Assembly: GCA_001312505.1 (NCBI GenBank)
Contig: BBDW01000001.1
Location: 495,462-559,461, forward strand
Source: Mediterraneibacter faecis JCM 15917
GTDB taxonomy: Bacteria > Bacillota > Clostridia > Lachnospirales > Lachnospiraceae
Direction of reading: 5' to 3'
Length of the DNA stretch: 64,000 bases
Below, piece by piece: positions 47,877 through 57,156 of this stretch. Numbering within the stretch: the first letter of the stretch is position 1; the number at the start of each line of letters is the position of its first letter. The translations under genes were made by a program, and so were the position numbers. The notes under the pieces were generated by a model. That model did not search any database. It worked only from the letters and a program-made list of their open reading frames with translations, and had not been told where the DNA came from.

Positions 47877-48299
47877 CTACTCTTCCTCATAAACCGCACA
47901 ATTATTCGGTGTCTCATATACTTCCACACAATGAACCTCATATCCCAATTCCGTTAATTCCTTGTAGAAATAATATGCAAAATTTTCTGCTGTGGGACGA
48001 AAGGAAACTTTCTCCAAATGAAAGTCCTCATTCTGAAGTGCAGCTACTGTTTCTGCTTTCAGTGATCCTGTCTCGTAAATCAGACTATGATCAAAGGAAT
48101 CGCAAAGTTTTTTCAGATCCTTTTTCAAATTACCAAAGTCCACTACCATTCCCCGTGTCTGTCCTTCTTGCTCCAGCTCCTGACTTTTGATTTTTGCAAC
48201 AACATTCCAACGATGTCCGTGGATATTTTTACATTTTCCTTCGTATTTCCATAAAAAATGCGCTGCGTCAAAACTGGCTTTTGTTTGCAAATAATACAT
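47877..48299 (-). CDS. queD: 6-carboxytetrahydropterin synthase
   Basis: First enzyme dedicated to queuosine: GTP-cyclohydrolase product to 6-carboxytetrahydropterin. The zinc His are in FDAAHFLWKYEGKCKNIHGHRW (His15 and two of HGH), the catalytic Cys in GKCKN, and DHSLIYE and RPTAENFAYYFYKELTE are standard. 140 residues. ATG 48299 follows CAGGAGAG. It is the first gene after the leader with a candidate preQ1 aptamer and attenuator. Confidence 0.9.
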   Translation of the reverse strand: MYYLQTKASFDAAHFLWKYEGKCKNIHGHRWNVVAKIKSQELEQEGQTRGMVVDFGNLKKDLKKLCDSFDHSLIYETGSLKAETVAALQNEDFHLEKVSFRPTAENFAYYFYKELTELGYEVHCVEVYETPNNCAVYEEE

Positions 48300-48401
48300 A
48301 TTTCAACTCTCCTGTATGTGAAATGTATGTACCTTTTAAGAGCTGTGTATCCTAAGCGGAGCGTTTTATATATATGGGAAAGTATTTCCTGAATATAAAA
48401 A

Positions 48402-48429
48402 GCTCTGCGTACTTCTTTGCACGCAGAGC
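48402..48429 (-). terminator. Leader terminator (attenuator) of the que operon
   Basis: A perfect 9-bp stem GCTCTGCGT / ACGCAGAGC with a 10-nt loop, followed on the minus strand by TTTTTA. It lies in the mRNA leader about 100 bases before queD, so it must be a conditional terminator. Confidence 0.75.
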
Positions 48430-48448
48430 CTAGAATCTTCTTAACTAG

Positions 48449-48491
48449 CCCTGGTTTTGTTTTTCGACAGGAAGGTACAAATGAACTGTCG
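48449..48491 (-). promoter_or_regulatory. Candidate preQ1 riboswitch aptamer
   Basis: On the minus strand a 6-bp hairpin CGACAG / CTGTCG with a 15-nt loop is followed by an A-rich tail (AAAAACAAAACC) and AGGG, which can pair with CCUU in the loop as an H-type pseudoknot. This is the architecture of the preQ1-I class. It does not match its sequence consensus exactly, so the class is uncertain. Confidence 0.5.
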
Positions 48492-48512
48492 GCTGTTTTT
48501 CACAGCATGAAA

Positions 48513-48540
48513 ATTATACCACAGAAAATCAGTTTGTCAA
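48513..48540 (-). promoter_or_regulatory. Promoter of the que operon
   Basis: On the minus strand TTGACA (48540-48535), a 16-bp spacer and TATAAT (48518-48513). It is a near-perfect sigma-A promoter that starts the leader carrying the aptamer and attenuator. Confidence 0.75.
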
Positions 48541-48585
48541 ATTGGTTTTTCTATTTTAACGAAATGGTATCCTATTTCCCATATT

Positions 48586-49683
48586 CTATTCTCCCAGGAA
48601 ATATCTTCCGTAAGCATCTGCTGCCTTAATTGCTGCGCATACAGTCTCAGGTGTCACCTCAAATGGCATGTTATGAAGTGTATCATTCTCTGCACAGGCT
48701 GCTGTCGCAACTGCCATAAGCTTCTCGTCTGTCACTTCTGTGATACCAAGTTCTTTTAATGTAACAGGAAGTCCCAGTTCAATGCACCAATCTATAATGT
48801 CTTCCAGTTCTTCTGCCGGAATGTCTTCCAGAACAAGCTGTGTGATTGTTCCAAATGCAACTTTCTCTCCATGATACATATGATGACACTCGTCCAAAAC
48901 TGTGAATCCATTATGGATTGCATGTGCTCCTGCAAGACCGCCACTCTCAAATCCGATTCCACTAAGCAATGTATTAGCTTCAATTACCTTCTCAACAGCT
49001 TTTGTGCAGGCTCCTGCTTCCAGAGCAAGTTTTGCCTTCACACCTTCATTCATCAATGTATCAAAGCACAGTTTTGCGAGTGACATCGCTGCCATAGTAA
49101 CATTTCCACCAGCACAAGTTGTTGCTTCGCTAGCCTGACAGGCTCTTGCTTCAAAATAAGTTGCAAGTGCATCACCCATTCCGGAAACTGTCAGTCTGAC
49201 TGGTGATTTTGCAATGATTTCTGTGTCCATCAGAACCATGTTTGGATTAGCTGGGAGGAATAAGTATTCTTCGAATACGCCTTCATCAGTATAAATAACA
49301 GAAAGTGCACTGCATGGCGCATCTGTAGATGCAATTGTCGGACAGATCAGTACCGGCACTTCTTTGTAATAAGCAACTGCTTTCGCAGTATCAAGGATCT
49401 TTCCTCCGCCAATACCAATAACAACATCACAGCCCTTTTCATTCATAACGGCTACCAAACGATTAATTTCTGTCTTGCTACATTCTCTGTTGAAATACTC
49501 ATACACTGGTTCAATATCATATCCTTCAAATCCAACTTTGAGAACGTCTTCAATACGTTTATACCCCGACTCTGTGATCAGTACAAGTGCTTTTTTACCA
49601 TACTTCTGAGCATATTCACCCAGCTTTTTCATCTCACCTGCACCTTGAACATATTTGCTCGGACTACATAAAATATTTGCCAT
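48586..49683 (-). CDS. gldA: Glycerol dehydrogenase
   Basis: NAD-dependent iron/zinc-containing dehydrogenase that oxidises glycerol to dihydroxyacetone. VVIGIGGGKILDTAKAVAYY is the nucleotide loop, STDAPCSALSVIYTDEGVFE the domain core; the metal ligands are Asp in GMGDALATYFEARACQA and His in AGAHAIHNGF and CHHMYHGEKVAFG. 365 residues, intact, with no G/C tract. It is preceded by a good AGGAGGC site and is transcribed alone. Confidence 0.92.
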   Translation of the reverse strand: MANILCSPSKYVQGAGEMKKLGEYAQKYGKKALVLITESGYKRIEDVLKVGFEGYDIEPVYEYFNRECSKTEINRLVAVMNEKGCDVVIGIGGGKILDTAKAVAYYKEVPVLICPTIASTDAPCSALSVIYTDEGVFEEYLFLPANPNMVLMDTEIIAKSPVRLTVSGMGDALATYFEARACQASEATTCAGGNVTMAAMSLAKLCFDTLMNEGVKAKLALEAGACTKAVEKVIEANTLLSGIGFESGGLAGAHAIHNGFTVLDECHHMYHGEKVAFGTITQLVLEDIPAEELEDIIDWCIELGLPVTLKELGITEVTDEKLMAVATAACAENDTLHNMPFEVTPETVCAAIKAADAYGRYFLGE

Positions 49684-49854
49684 TTTTGTCTGCCTCCTAA
49701 ACTCTTTATTTGTATGTTATTAAATTAACAATCTAAAGATATTGTAGTCCTTATCTACAAAAGTGTCAATAAAATCCAATTGAATTTTCTGTAAGAAATC
49801 GGCTATATAATCACTACTCACAGCTGTCTGTATCAAACAACCCTTTTATTCATC

Positions 49855-50400
49855 TCAACGTGCAAATAGCCCCGTAAAAAATCCTCTTTTCTTCACCTGC
49901 TGAACTTCTGCTCCGCTTCTCATGATCAATGCAAACATTCCCATATTGCGAAGATCCTGCCGAAGGTTCACTGCCTGCCCCCCCTCTGCCAAACCGTCTT
50001 TTACCAGGAAAGGCGTATCATTCAGACTCACATTCTTCGGGAAATCATATTTTCTCGCGATGCTTACAAACTCTGACCTCTTTCCGATGTAATCAACCAT
50101 ACTTCCAAGCGCGATCACCTGTTTTGAAGGATACACCGATGGCTCTACTTCATACACTTCTTTTTCATCACCGACTGGTTCAAACTTATATTTTGCTGTA
50201 TAGAAATCCAGTGCCTCCTCAATATAAGAACACGCCTCTCCGTCAAGCTCTTCATACAAAACACACGGCAAACTTGCTACAATTCTTCTTGTTTCTGTTT
50301 TTTCCATTCCTGTTAAAATCTGCAGAAATTTAGCAACTTCCAATTCTTTTCCGTTACAATCAATTAATGTTACTTTATAAAATAGTTCTTTGTTTATCAT
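49855..50400 (-). CDS. Hypothetical protein
   Basis: 181 residues, starting MINKELFYKVTLIDCNGKEL and ending in a basic, Phe-rich tail (VKKRGFFTGLFAR). The middle has VYEVEPSVYPSKQVIALGSM and FVSIARKYDFPKNVSLND. I recognise no catalytic motif or domain, and no signal peptide. A C7 tract at 49978-49984 adds a Gly (AEGGQAVN). It stands alone between the flavin oxidoreductase terminator and gldA, so context gives no clue. Confidence 0.55.
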   Translation of the reverse strand: MINKELFYKVTLIDCNGKELEVAKFLQILTGMEKTETRRIVASLPCVLYEELDGEACSYIEEALDFYTAKYKFEPVGDEKEVYEVEPSVYPSKQVIALGSMVDYIGKRSEFVSIARKYDFPKNVSLNDTPFLVKDGLAEGGQAVNLRQDLRNMGMFALIMRSGAEVQQVKKRGFFTGLFAR

Positions 50401-50455
50401 AGCCTTGCTCCATTTTCATTTTTTATAACAAAAATTTTATTTTATTATAACTGAA

Positions 50456-50502
50456 ACAGGGTGATACTGTCTACAGATTTTCTGTTTACAGCACCACCCT
50501 GT
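50456..50502 (-). terminator. Terminator of the first flavin oxidoreductase
   Basis: ACAGGGTG pairs with CACCCTGT, with a second short hairpin between. It lies 40 bases after the stop at 50542 and is flanked by A/T on both sides. Confidence 0.65.
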
Positions 50503-50541
50503 ATTTTACTTATTTTCTCACTGAATAAAATTTAAAAATTC

Positions 50542-52557
50542 TCAGATTTCATTTCCAGCCTGATATCCGCTGCGGATTGCTGCTGAGATATCTGCTGTTC
50601 TCTCACCGCTACAGTCTCCAACATATACAAATGGAACTGTCAGCTTACTGTCGTCGAAGAGATTCTTCTTAGACCCAAGTGCATTCACAATTGTATCAGC
50701 TTCAATTGTAACCTCTGACTCGTCTTTTGTATTCACAGCATGAATCACATTATTCTCGATGGAATTCACTCTTGTATTCACATACTCTTTTACATCGTGT
50801 TCTTCAAAGTCTTTTTTGATCAGTGGCATTACTGTCTCGGATTCTCCTGTTGCAATCTGATCCAGCATCTCGACAATGCTTACTTTGAGACCTTTCTGTG
50901 CAAGGAATTCTGCTGTTTCAGTTCCAACTAATCCTCCGCCAAGTACTGCACATGCTCCACTCACTTCGCATCCTACAAGAACATCCCAGGCAGAAACAAC
51001 ATTGCTGTCTGTAACAGACATTGGAAGATCCATGTTATGCGCACCGATAGCAAGAATTACATGATCAAACTTATTCAGCTCTTCACAATCTGCTTCTGTA
51101 TTTAATTTCACATCCACAGAGAGTTCCGGGAGAATCTTCTCATAATATTCAATAGATCTTAAAATCTCGCTCTTTCTTGGCGGAACTGCTGCCAAATGAA
51201 TCTGTCCACCAATCTTATCTGATTTCTCAAATACGGTTACTTCATGTCCACGTTTTGCTGCAACTCTTGCTGCCTCAAGTCCGGCGATTCCGGCACCTAC
51301 AACTGCAACCTTTTTCTTCTCGTCTGCAGGTTTGATAAATATAGTTCCTTCGTTTCCGTTCTCTGCATTTAATACGCAGGAAATGTATTTACGTCCCTGA
51401 ATTGCATCTACGCATCCTTTATTACAGTTCAAGCATTCTCTGATGCACTCTCCGGATATAGCTTTATTGGCAATATCTGCATCTGCAAGCATGGAACGTC
51501 CATAAGCTACGATATCGGCATCTCCGTCTTCGAGGATCTTCTCTCCTGCTTCTAAGCTGACAACACGACCAACTGTTGCAACCGGAACGGATACCAGTTT
51601 TTTCACTTCTCTGGCTACCGGAAGTGTCCAGTTATATGGAACATCTCCCATTGGCGGGATTGTATCTCCCATATTTCCTGTATGGTTCGCCTGAGCAACC
51701 TGGATCATATCGATTCCTGCCTCTTCAAGCATCTTGGCAAAACGGATTCCTTCTTCTGCCTCAAGTCCACCTTTTCCACGAAGTGTTCCATCTGGATTTA
51801 CGGTGATGATTGGCAACTTGTACTCGATCATAAGATCCGGTGCTGCTTCTTTAATTGCTGCTACTACTTCGAGTGCATATCTTGTACGGTTCTCAAGACT
51901 TCCCCCCCCGTACTGATCTTCTCTGTGATTCAGAATTTTTGAGCAAAGGGAACCAAGAAGACGATCTCCATGTACTTCAATCGCATCGATTCCTGCTTTC
52001 TGCGCCTTTGCTGCACATGCAGCGATACTGTTTTTAATATCTTCTAACTGTTCAACCGTTGCCTCTGTTACAAAATGCTGCATATCATGATGAAGTTTTG
52101 CATAAGCGCCTTTCGTAAGTCTGTCGCATTCTTCCATCTGTTTCTTTGCTTCTTCTGCGTTTCCCTCTGCCTGTGCTTTTGCCGCAGCCTGTCTTGCAAT
52201 ACCTGCCTCCATGATCATGCGTCCAACTCCAGGAACATCATACTCCGGATGGAATAACTGAAGTGCAAGCTTACAGTCATACTTATGTAATGTGTCTGCC
52301 AGATTTTTATATACCGGAATCTGGCTGTCATCATAAAGCTTTGGTGTCGGTGAAGCTGTTCTTACAGGAGCTACATCTCCGATAACAACATATGCTGCTC
52401 CACCTTTCGCAAGTCTTTCATAGAAATTCAGGCTTCTCTCCCCCCCAATCGATCCGTCTCTTTCTTCATATCCTGTTGTGAGTGGTGGAAACATGATTCT
52501 ATTTTTAAAAGTAAGATTTCCAACTTTAATTGGTTCTGATAATTTATTCCCCCCCAT
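50542..52557 (-). CDS. NADH:flavin oxidoreductase / 2,4-dienoyl-CoA reductase-like enzyme 1
   Basis: An old-yellow-enzyme barrel (LSEPIKVGNLTFKNRIMFPP, IDAIEVHGDRLLGSL, DQYGGSLENRTRYALEV) with a [4Fe-4S] motif CIRECLNCNKGCVDAIQ, then FAD (KVAVVGAGIAGLEAARVAAK) and NAD (GACAVLGGGLVGTETAEFLA) domains. About 671 residues. Related enzymes reduce enoates or steroid double bonds in gut anaerobes (BaiCD/BaiH type); substrate unknown. Two G7 and one G8 tract add Gly at MGGNKL, SIGGERS and QYGGGSL, all against consensus. It is 20 bases downstream of a paralogue, in one unit. Confidence 0.85.
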   Translation of the reverse strand: MGGNKLSEPIKVGNLTFKNRIMFPPLTTGYEERDGSIGGERSLNFYERLAKGGAAYVVIGDVAPVRTASPTPKLYDDSQIPVYKNLADTLHKYDCKLALQLFHPEYDVPGVGRMIMEAGIARQAAAKAQAEGNAEEAKKQMEECDRLTKGAYAKLHHDMQHFVTEATVEQLEDIKNSIAACAAKAQKAGIDAIEVHGDRLLGSLCSKILNHREDQYGGGSLENRTRYALEVVAAIKEAAPDLMIEYKLPIITVNPDGTLRGKGGLEAEEGIRFAKMLEEAGIDMIQVAQANHTGNMGDTIPPMGDVPYNWTLPVAREVKKLVSVPVATVGRVVSLEAGEKILEDGDADIVAYGRSMLADADIANKAISGECIRECLNCNKGCVDAIQGRKYISCVLNAENGNEGTIFIKPADEKKKVAVVGAGIAGLEAARVAAKRGHEVTVFEKSDKIGGQIHLAAVPPRKSEILRSIEYYEKILPELSVDVKLNTEADCEELNKFDHVILAIGAHNMDLPMSVTDSNVVSAWDVLVGCEVSGACAVLGGGLVGTETAEFLAQKGLKVSIVEMLDQIATGESETVMPLIKKDFEEHDVKEYVNTRVNSIENNVIHAVNTKDESEVTIEADTIVNALGSKKNLFDDSKLTVPFVYVGDCSGERTADISAAIRSGYQAGNEI

Positions 52558-52577
52558 CTTTTTTCTCCTTTTTTCAA

Positions 52578-54502
52578 TTACAGTTCTTCTGCCAGTTTAT
52601 GTCCTGCAGCAATTGCATCTTTCAAAGTTCCGACTTTGTCACAGTCTCCGATAAAATGAACTCTCTCTTCTGTAGTCTCTACCTTGTTCGGTGCATAACC
52701 GACTGCAAAGATCAGTGTATCCGCATCTGTGATATGATATTCCTGTCCGTCTTTCTCATAAGTGATCGTAGTCTCATCAACCTTCGTCACCTGACTGTTC
52801 AATTCAATCTTCACACCTTTTCTCTTGAGTCTCATTGTCAGCTGGCTCTTAGCTGCTCCGCCTTCTCCCGGCATCAGTGACGCTGTCATCTCGATCACTG
52901 TAATGTCACGGTTTGCAGGGAACATATCATCAATCAGTGGTGCAAGATAGTCTGCTGTCTCACATCCAACAGATCCACCACCAAGAATAACAATCTTTCT
53001 TCCCGGATATTTTCTTCCTGCAAGTACATCATCTGCTGTCATTGTCTGCTTAAATACTTTGAATGGAGGGATTTCTTTCGGAACTGCTCCTGTAGAACAG
53101 ACAACCTCATAATCCTTAAATTCTCCCGCAAGCATTTCCGGTGTTACTTCGCAGTTCATACGAACTTCAATTCCTTCATTTCTCAGACGACGTGCCATGA
53201 ATTTAATCACTTTACAAAGTTCCTGCTTAGCGATTGGGACTGCTGCAAGTCTTAAAAGACCTCCGAACTCTCCGCTTTTTTCGCAGAGAATAACTTCATG
53301 TCCGCGTTTCTTAGCAACGTAAGCTGTTTCCATTCCTGCCGGACCTGCACCGATCACAAGAACTTTCTTCTTCTCATCTGCTTCTTTGATCTCGTCAGAC
53401 TCTACAGATGGATTCACTGTACAGCTGATCGGATTACCAAACATAATTCCTGTCAGGCAGCGTCCACATCCGATACATGGACGGATATCATCTGTTTTTC
53501 CTTCTGCAGCTTTATTAACAAATTCACTGTCACATAGGTTCGGACGACCGATCATACAGATATCTGTCTTTCCGTTTGCGATAAGTTCTTCCGCCACCCA
53601 TGGTTCATTGATTCTTGCAACTGTAGATACCGGAATGTTCACATGCTTTCTGATCTCCTCACTTGCGTGTGCATGCGGTGCCGGTGATGTACCAGGTGCA
53701 GGCATGGAACTTCCTCTCTTGATTGTATTTCCTCCGGAAACATGGATGAAATCAACACCTGTTTTCTCAAGCTGTTTGGATACATAGATCATGTCGTTCA
53801 GTGTCAGACCACCTTCACTGTACTCATCTCCTGAAATACGAACATCAATAATGAAATCATCACCACAAAGTTCACGGATCTTTGCAATTACTTCAAGTGT
53901 CAGTCTGAGACGTCCGTTAATGTCTCCGCCGTACTCATCTGTTCTCTTATTATAAAGTGGTGTAAGGAATCCACCGAGCAGTCCATGCGCATGTGCACAC
54001 TGAATCTCAACTCCGTCTCCGCCTGCGATCTGAAAACGGCGTGCAGCTCTCCAAACTGCTGAACAAGTACATGCAGTTCTTCTACTGTTACTGCTCTCGG
54101 TGCTGATTTTGCATAATAAGGACCAACATTGGACGGTGCAATCAGCTGAGGTGTTCCCGGAATTGGAAATGCCATATAAGCCGGATGAAATAGCTGTGCT
54201 AAAATCTTCGTATCATACTGATGTACTGCATCTACCAGTTTCTTCCATCCCGGAATATAAGAGTCATCATAGATTGACATATCTCCCGGCAAGTATGTAT
54301 ATACCGGCTCTACTGTCGTAACTTCTGTAACAATCAGTCCAACTCCGCCCTTCGCTCTGGCTGAATAATGCTCAACCAGCGCATCTGTCACATAGCCTTT
54401 ATCTGCCATGTTTGTGGAAATCGGCGGCATAAAGATTCTGTTCTTTACCGTTGTCTTTCCAATCTTAATTGGTTCAAATAAATGTGGAAAATATTCATTC
54501 AT
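52578..54502 (-). CDS. NADH:flavin oxidoreductase / 2,4-dienoyl-CoA reductase-like enzyme 2 (one frameshift)
   Basis: Same three-domain plan as its downstream paralogue: LFEPIKIGKTTVKNRIFMPP barrel start, IQCAHAHGLLGGFLTP, CIGCGRCLTGIMFGNPISC for the cluster, VLVIGAGPAGMETAYVAKKR (FAD) and IVILGGGSVGCETADYLAP (NAD). One base is missing near 54048; after repair it reads FGEAARRFQIAGGDGVEIQC. About 640 residues. ATG 54502 follows TTGGAGGAACAG. It lies just after the LacI regulator's terminator, so that regulator is a plausible controller. Confidence 0.85.
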
Positions 54503-54676
54503 CTTCTGTTCCTCCAATTTGTTTTCTTTTCCCGTTCTTTTATCATCTCGCTGCAGATTGAAATTGATAAATTTTTCACTATTATATTATACCAGTTTTT
54601 TAATAATTATGGTGTTGTATTTGTATGATTTTTATAACTAATTCTCTTACAAATCAATATGATTATGCAAATAATC

Positions 54677-54728
54677 AAAAAGAGTTTCTGAATCTTGTGA
54701 ATTTTCACACAATCCAAAAACTCTTTTT
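54677..54728 (-). terminator. Terminator of the LacI-family gene
   Basis: AAAAAGAGTTT pairs with AAACTCTTTTT around a loop. The loop itself contains TTGTGAATTTTCACACAA, nearly palindromic. It stands 32 bases after the regulator's stop. Confidence 0.65.
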
Positions 54729-54759
54729 GTTCATCTTGTTCTTTTGTCTTACGATTATT

Positions 54760-55782
54760 TTAACTTATAATCATTTCTGCTTCTGTGTATATCTTAACTT
54801 TAGACATTGAATACTGACGAATCTTTTTATCCAGTAAATCCATTGTAAGAAGAACACCTTCTATTTCAGATATCCTTATTTGTACCAACTTTAGATCCTG
54901 ATATATATAGTCAGGAATCATACCAAATCCGACAACTTTCACTTCCTGTGGGATGTTCACTCCATACTTTCGAAGCGCCGTCAACGCACCGATTGAAATC
55001 TGTTGATTTTCAAATAAAATTCCTTGCGGAAGCGGATTTTTTCTCAACCAGTCTAACAAAGTCTCCGTTATCTTTGGAATTTCATCTCCAAGATCAAGAA
55101 TATGTTTTGCAGATGCAGTATCTTCGTTAGACTTTGTATTTAAAAATGCTTCTTTACGAACTCGATAATTATAATTATCTTTCCCTGTGCAGAAATAATA
55201 AATATCTGATGCACCTTCCTTGTACAGATAATCCACAGCACTTTTTAGCATTTGTCTATTGTCTGCACATACGCTGCTATACCGACTATTTGGAAGTTCA
55301 CAGTCATAAAGAACCAATGGTTTTTTGATTCTTTCAAGCAGGTTTTGATCTTCTTCTTTTAATTCGGTTCCAAAAAGAAGAACGCCTGCCACAAAATCCA
55401 TATTACATTCCGTAATTACTGCTTCTGTTTGCGCAATGTCATCATTTAAATACGTCACTCCATAAAGATATCCAAGTCTTCTTGCTTCAGAATCAAATGT
55501 AGCAAATACATCTGACCAGAGATCTGTTTCTGAATTACACGCAGCACCTTTGCTGTGATTAACGATCACTATTTTGATCATCTGATTCACCGGATGGCCA
55601 GACACTGTAACAATATTCTCTTTTACCGGAATTACTCCGTTATTCTTCTTCATTTCTTCCAGACATTCCAAAACCATTCTTCTGGTTTCTTCATTGACTC
55701 CCGGCTTTCCGTTCACCGCAAGCGAAACTGTCGCTTTGGAAACTCCGAGATGCCTTGCAATGTCTACCATCTTTATCTTCAT
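54760..55782 (-). CDS. LacI-family transcriptional regulator
   Basis: HTH MVDIARHLGVSKATVSLAVN plus the hinge GKPGVNEETRRMVLECLEEM are canonical. The periplasmic-binding-like core follows (VAGVLLFGTEL, YSSVCADNRQMLKSAVDYLY, GILFENQQISIGALTALR, VKVVGFGMIPDYIYQDLKLV). 340 residues. ATG 55782 is chosen as the Met of MKIKMVDIA. It should bind a sugar-like or other small ligand; the flavin oxidoreductase operon downstream on the same strand is a likely target. Intact. Confidence 0.88.
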   Translation of the reverse strand: MKIKMVDIARHLGVSKATVSLAVNGKPGVNEETRRMVLECLEEMKKNNGVIPVKENIVTVSGHPVNQMIKIVIVNHSKGAACNSETDLWSDVFATFDSEARRLGYLYGVTYLNDDIAQTEAVITECNMDFVAGVLLFGTELKEEDQNLLERIKKPLVLYDCELPNSRYSSVCADNRQMLKSAVDYLYKEGASDIYYFCTGKDNYNYRVRKEAFLNTKSNEDTASAKHILDLGDEIPKITETLLDWLRKNPLPQGILFENQQISIGALTALRKYGVNIPQEVKVVGFGMIPDYIYQDLKLVQIRISEIEGVLLTMDLLDKKIRQYSMSKVKIYTEAEMIIS

Positions 55783-56131
55783 GTGTGATGCCTCGTTTTT
55801 TCTAGATTGTAGTAAAATTAATTTCAAAATCGTCATATATTCAAACTTTAACTATTTCTGAAAATGAATACTGTTCGTAATCATTAATTCTTATATTCCT
55901 TTATTATCCTATATAACTCATTGTTTTAATTATTATAACAAACTATCTTGAAATAAGACAGTTTTTTGTGGGTAATATTTATGGATTAAAATATTTACGG
56001 ATTATATTTTTGTTGCTCTTCATTTCATACATGTAGCTATGAACACATTTTTAGGAAAAATAAAAAATAGACAATGAACACTTTGAATTGCGAACATTGT
56101 CTATTTTCAACCTTTGATTTTACTGGGATTC
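55783..56131. other. Intergenic region upstream of the LacI gene
   Basis: About 350 bases of AT-rich DNA. Apart from the terminator at 56064-56107 I see no gene or clear promoter hexamers. Confidence 0.4.
56064..56107 (-). terminator. Terminator of the GGGtGRT gene
   Basis: A 13-bp perfect stem AAAATAGACAATG / CATTGTCTATTTT with an 18-nt loop, 25 bases after the stop at 56132. It is symmetrical in A/T flanks. Confidence 0.75.
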
Positions 56132-57142
56132 TTAGAATTTACCAGCCTTTGCAGCTTCTTCTACAGCAACTGCTACAGCAACAGTCATACCAACCATCGG
56201 GTTGTTTCCTGCTCCGATAAGTCCCATCATCTCAACGTGAGCCGGTACAGATGAAGATCCAGCGAACTGTGCATCAGAGTGCATACGTCCCATTGTATCT
56301 GTCATTCCGTAAGAAGCCGGTCCAGCTGCCATGTTGTCTGGGTGAAGTGTACGTCCTGTACCACCACCTGAAGCAACTGAGAAGTATTTCTTTCCAGCTT
56401 CGATACGCTCTTTCTTATATGTTCCTGCTACTGGGTGCTGGAATCTTGTAGGGTTTGTAGAGTTACCTGTGATAGATACGTCTACATTCTCTTTCCACAT
56501 GATCTTAACACCTTCTACTACGTCGTTAGCTCCGTAGCAGTTAACTTTCGCACGAAGTCCTTCAGAGTATGCTTTACGGAATACTTCTTTCAGTTCTCCT
56601 GTGTGATAGTCAAGCTCTGTCTCAACATATGTAAATCCGTTGATACGTGCGATGATCTGAGCAGCGTCTTTTCCAAGACCGTTCAGGATAACACGCAGAG
56701 GTTTTTTACGAACTTTGTTTGCTTTCTCAGCGATACCGATAGCACCCTCAGCTGCTGCGAATGACTCGTGTCCAGCCAGGAATGCGAAGCACTCTGTATC
56801 TTCTTCAAGAAGCATTTTTCCAAGGTTACCATGTCCAAGACCAACTTTTCTCTGATCTGCAACAGATCCCGGAATACAGAAAGACTGAAGTCCTTCTCCG
56901 ATTGCTGCTGCTGCATCAGCTGCCTTTGTACATCCCTTTTTGATTGCGATAGCAGCACCTACTGTGTAAGCCCACTTAGCGTTCTCGAAACAGATTGGCT
57001 GAATTCCTTCAACCATCTTGTAAACGTCAAGACCAGCTGCTTTAGTTACTTCTGCAGCTTCTTCGATGGAGTTGATTCCATACTCAGCGAGTTTTGCAAG
57101 AATCTGTTTTTCTCTTCTTTCATATGATTCAAATAATGCCAT
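56132..57142 (-). CDS. GGGtGRT protein
   Basis: A 336-residue protein of the GGGtGRT family, named for the motif seen here as SVASGGGTGRTLHPDNMAA. FECRREKQILAKLAEYGIN-like and GHGNLGKMLLEEDTECFAFL, NGLGKDAAQIIARINGFTYV and GAGNNPMVGMTVAVAVAVE are other conserved stretches. Its molecular function is not established; it is nearly always encoded with a NifU-like protein in anaerobic Firmicutes, as here (14 bases apart). The sequence is intact and free of G/C tracts. Confidence 0.88.
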   Translation of the reverse strand: MALFESYERREKQILAKLAEYGINSIEEAAEVTKAAGLDVYKMVEGIQPICFENAKWAYTVGAAIAIKKGCTKAADAAAAIGEGLQSFCIPGSVADQRKVGLGHGNLGKMLLEEDTECFAFLAGHESFAAAEGAIGIAEKANKVRKKPLRVILNGLGKDAAQIIARINGFTYVETELDYHTGELKEVFRKAYSEGLRAKVNCYGANDVVEGVKIMWKENVDVSITGNSTNPTRFQHPVAGTYKKERIEAGKKYFSVASGGGTGRTLHPDNMAAGPASYGMTDTMGRMHSDAQFAGSSSVPAHVEMMGLIGAGNNPMVGMTVAVAVAVEEAAKAGKF

Positions 57143-57156
57143 TGAAATAGTCCTCC

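Noticed and set aside
54677..54728. TTGTGAATTTTCACACAA as a Crp operator
   Set aside because: It is imperfect and lies inside the loop of a terminator, not near a promoter.
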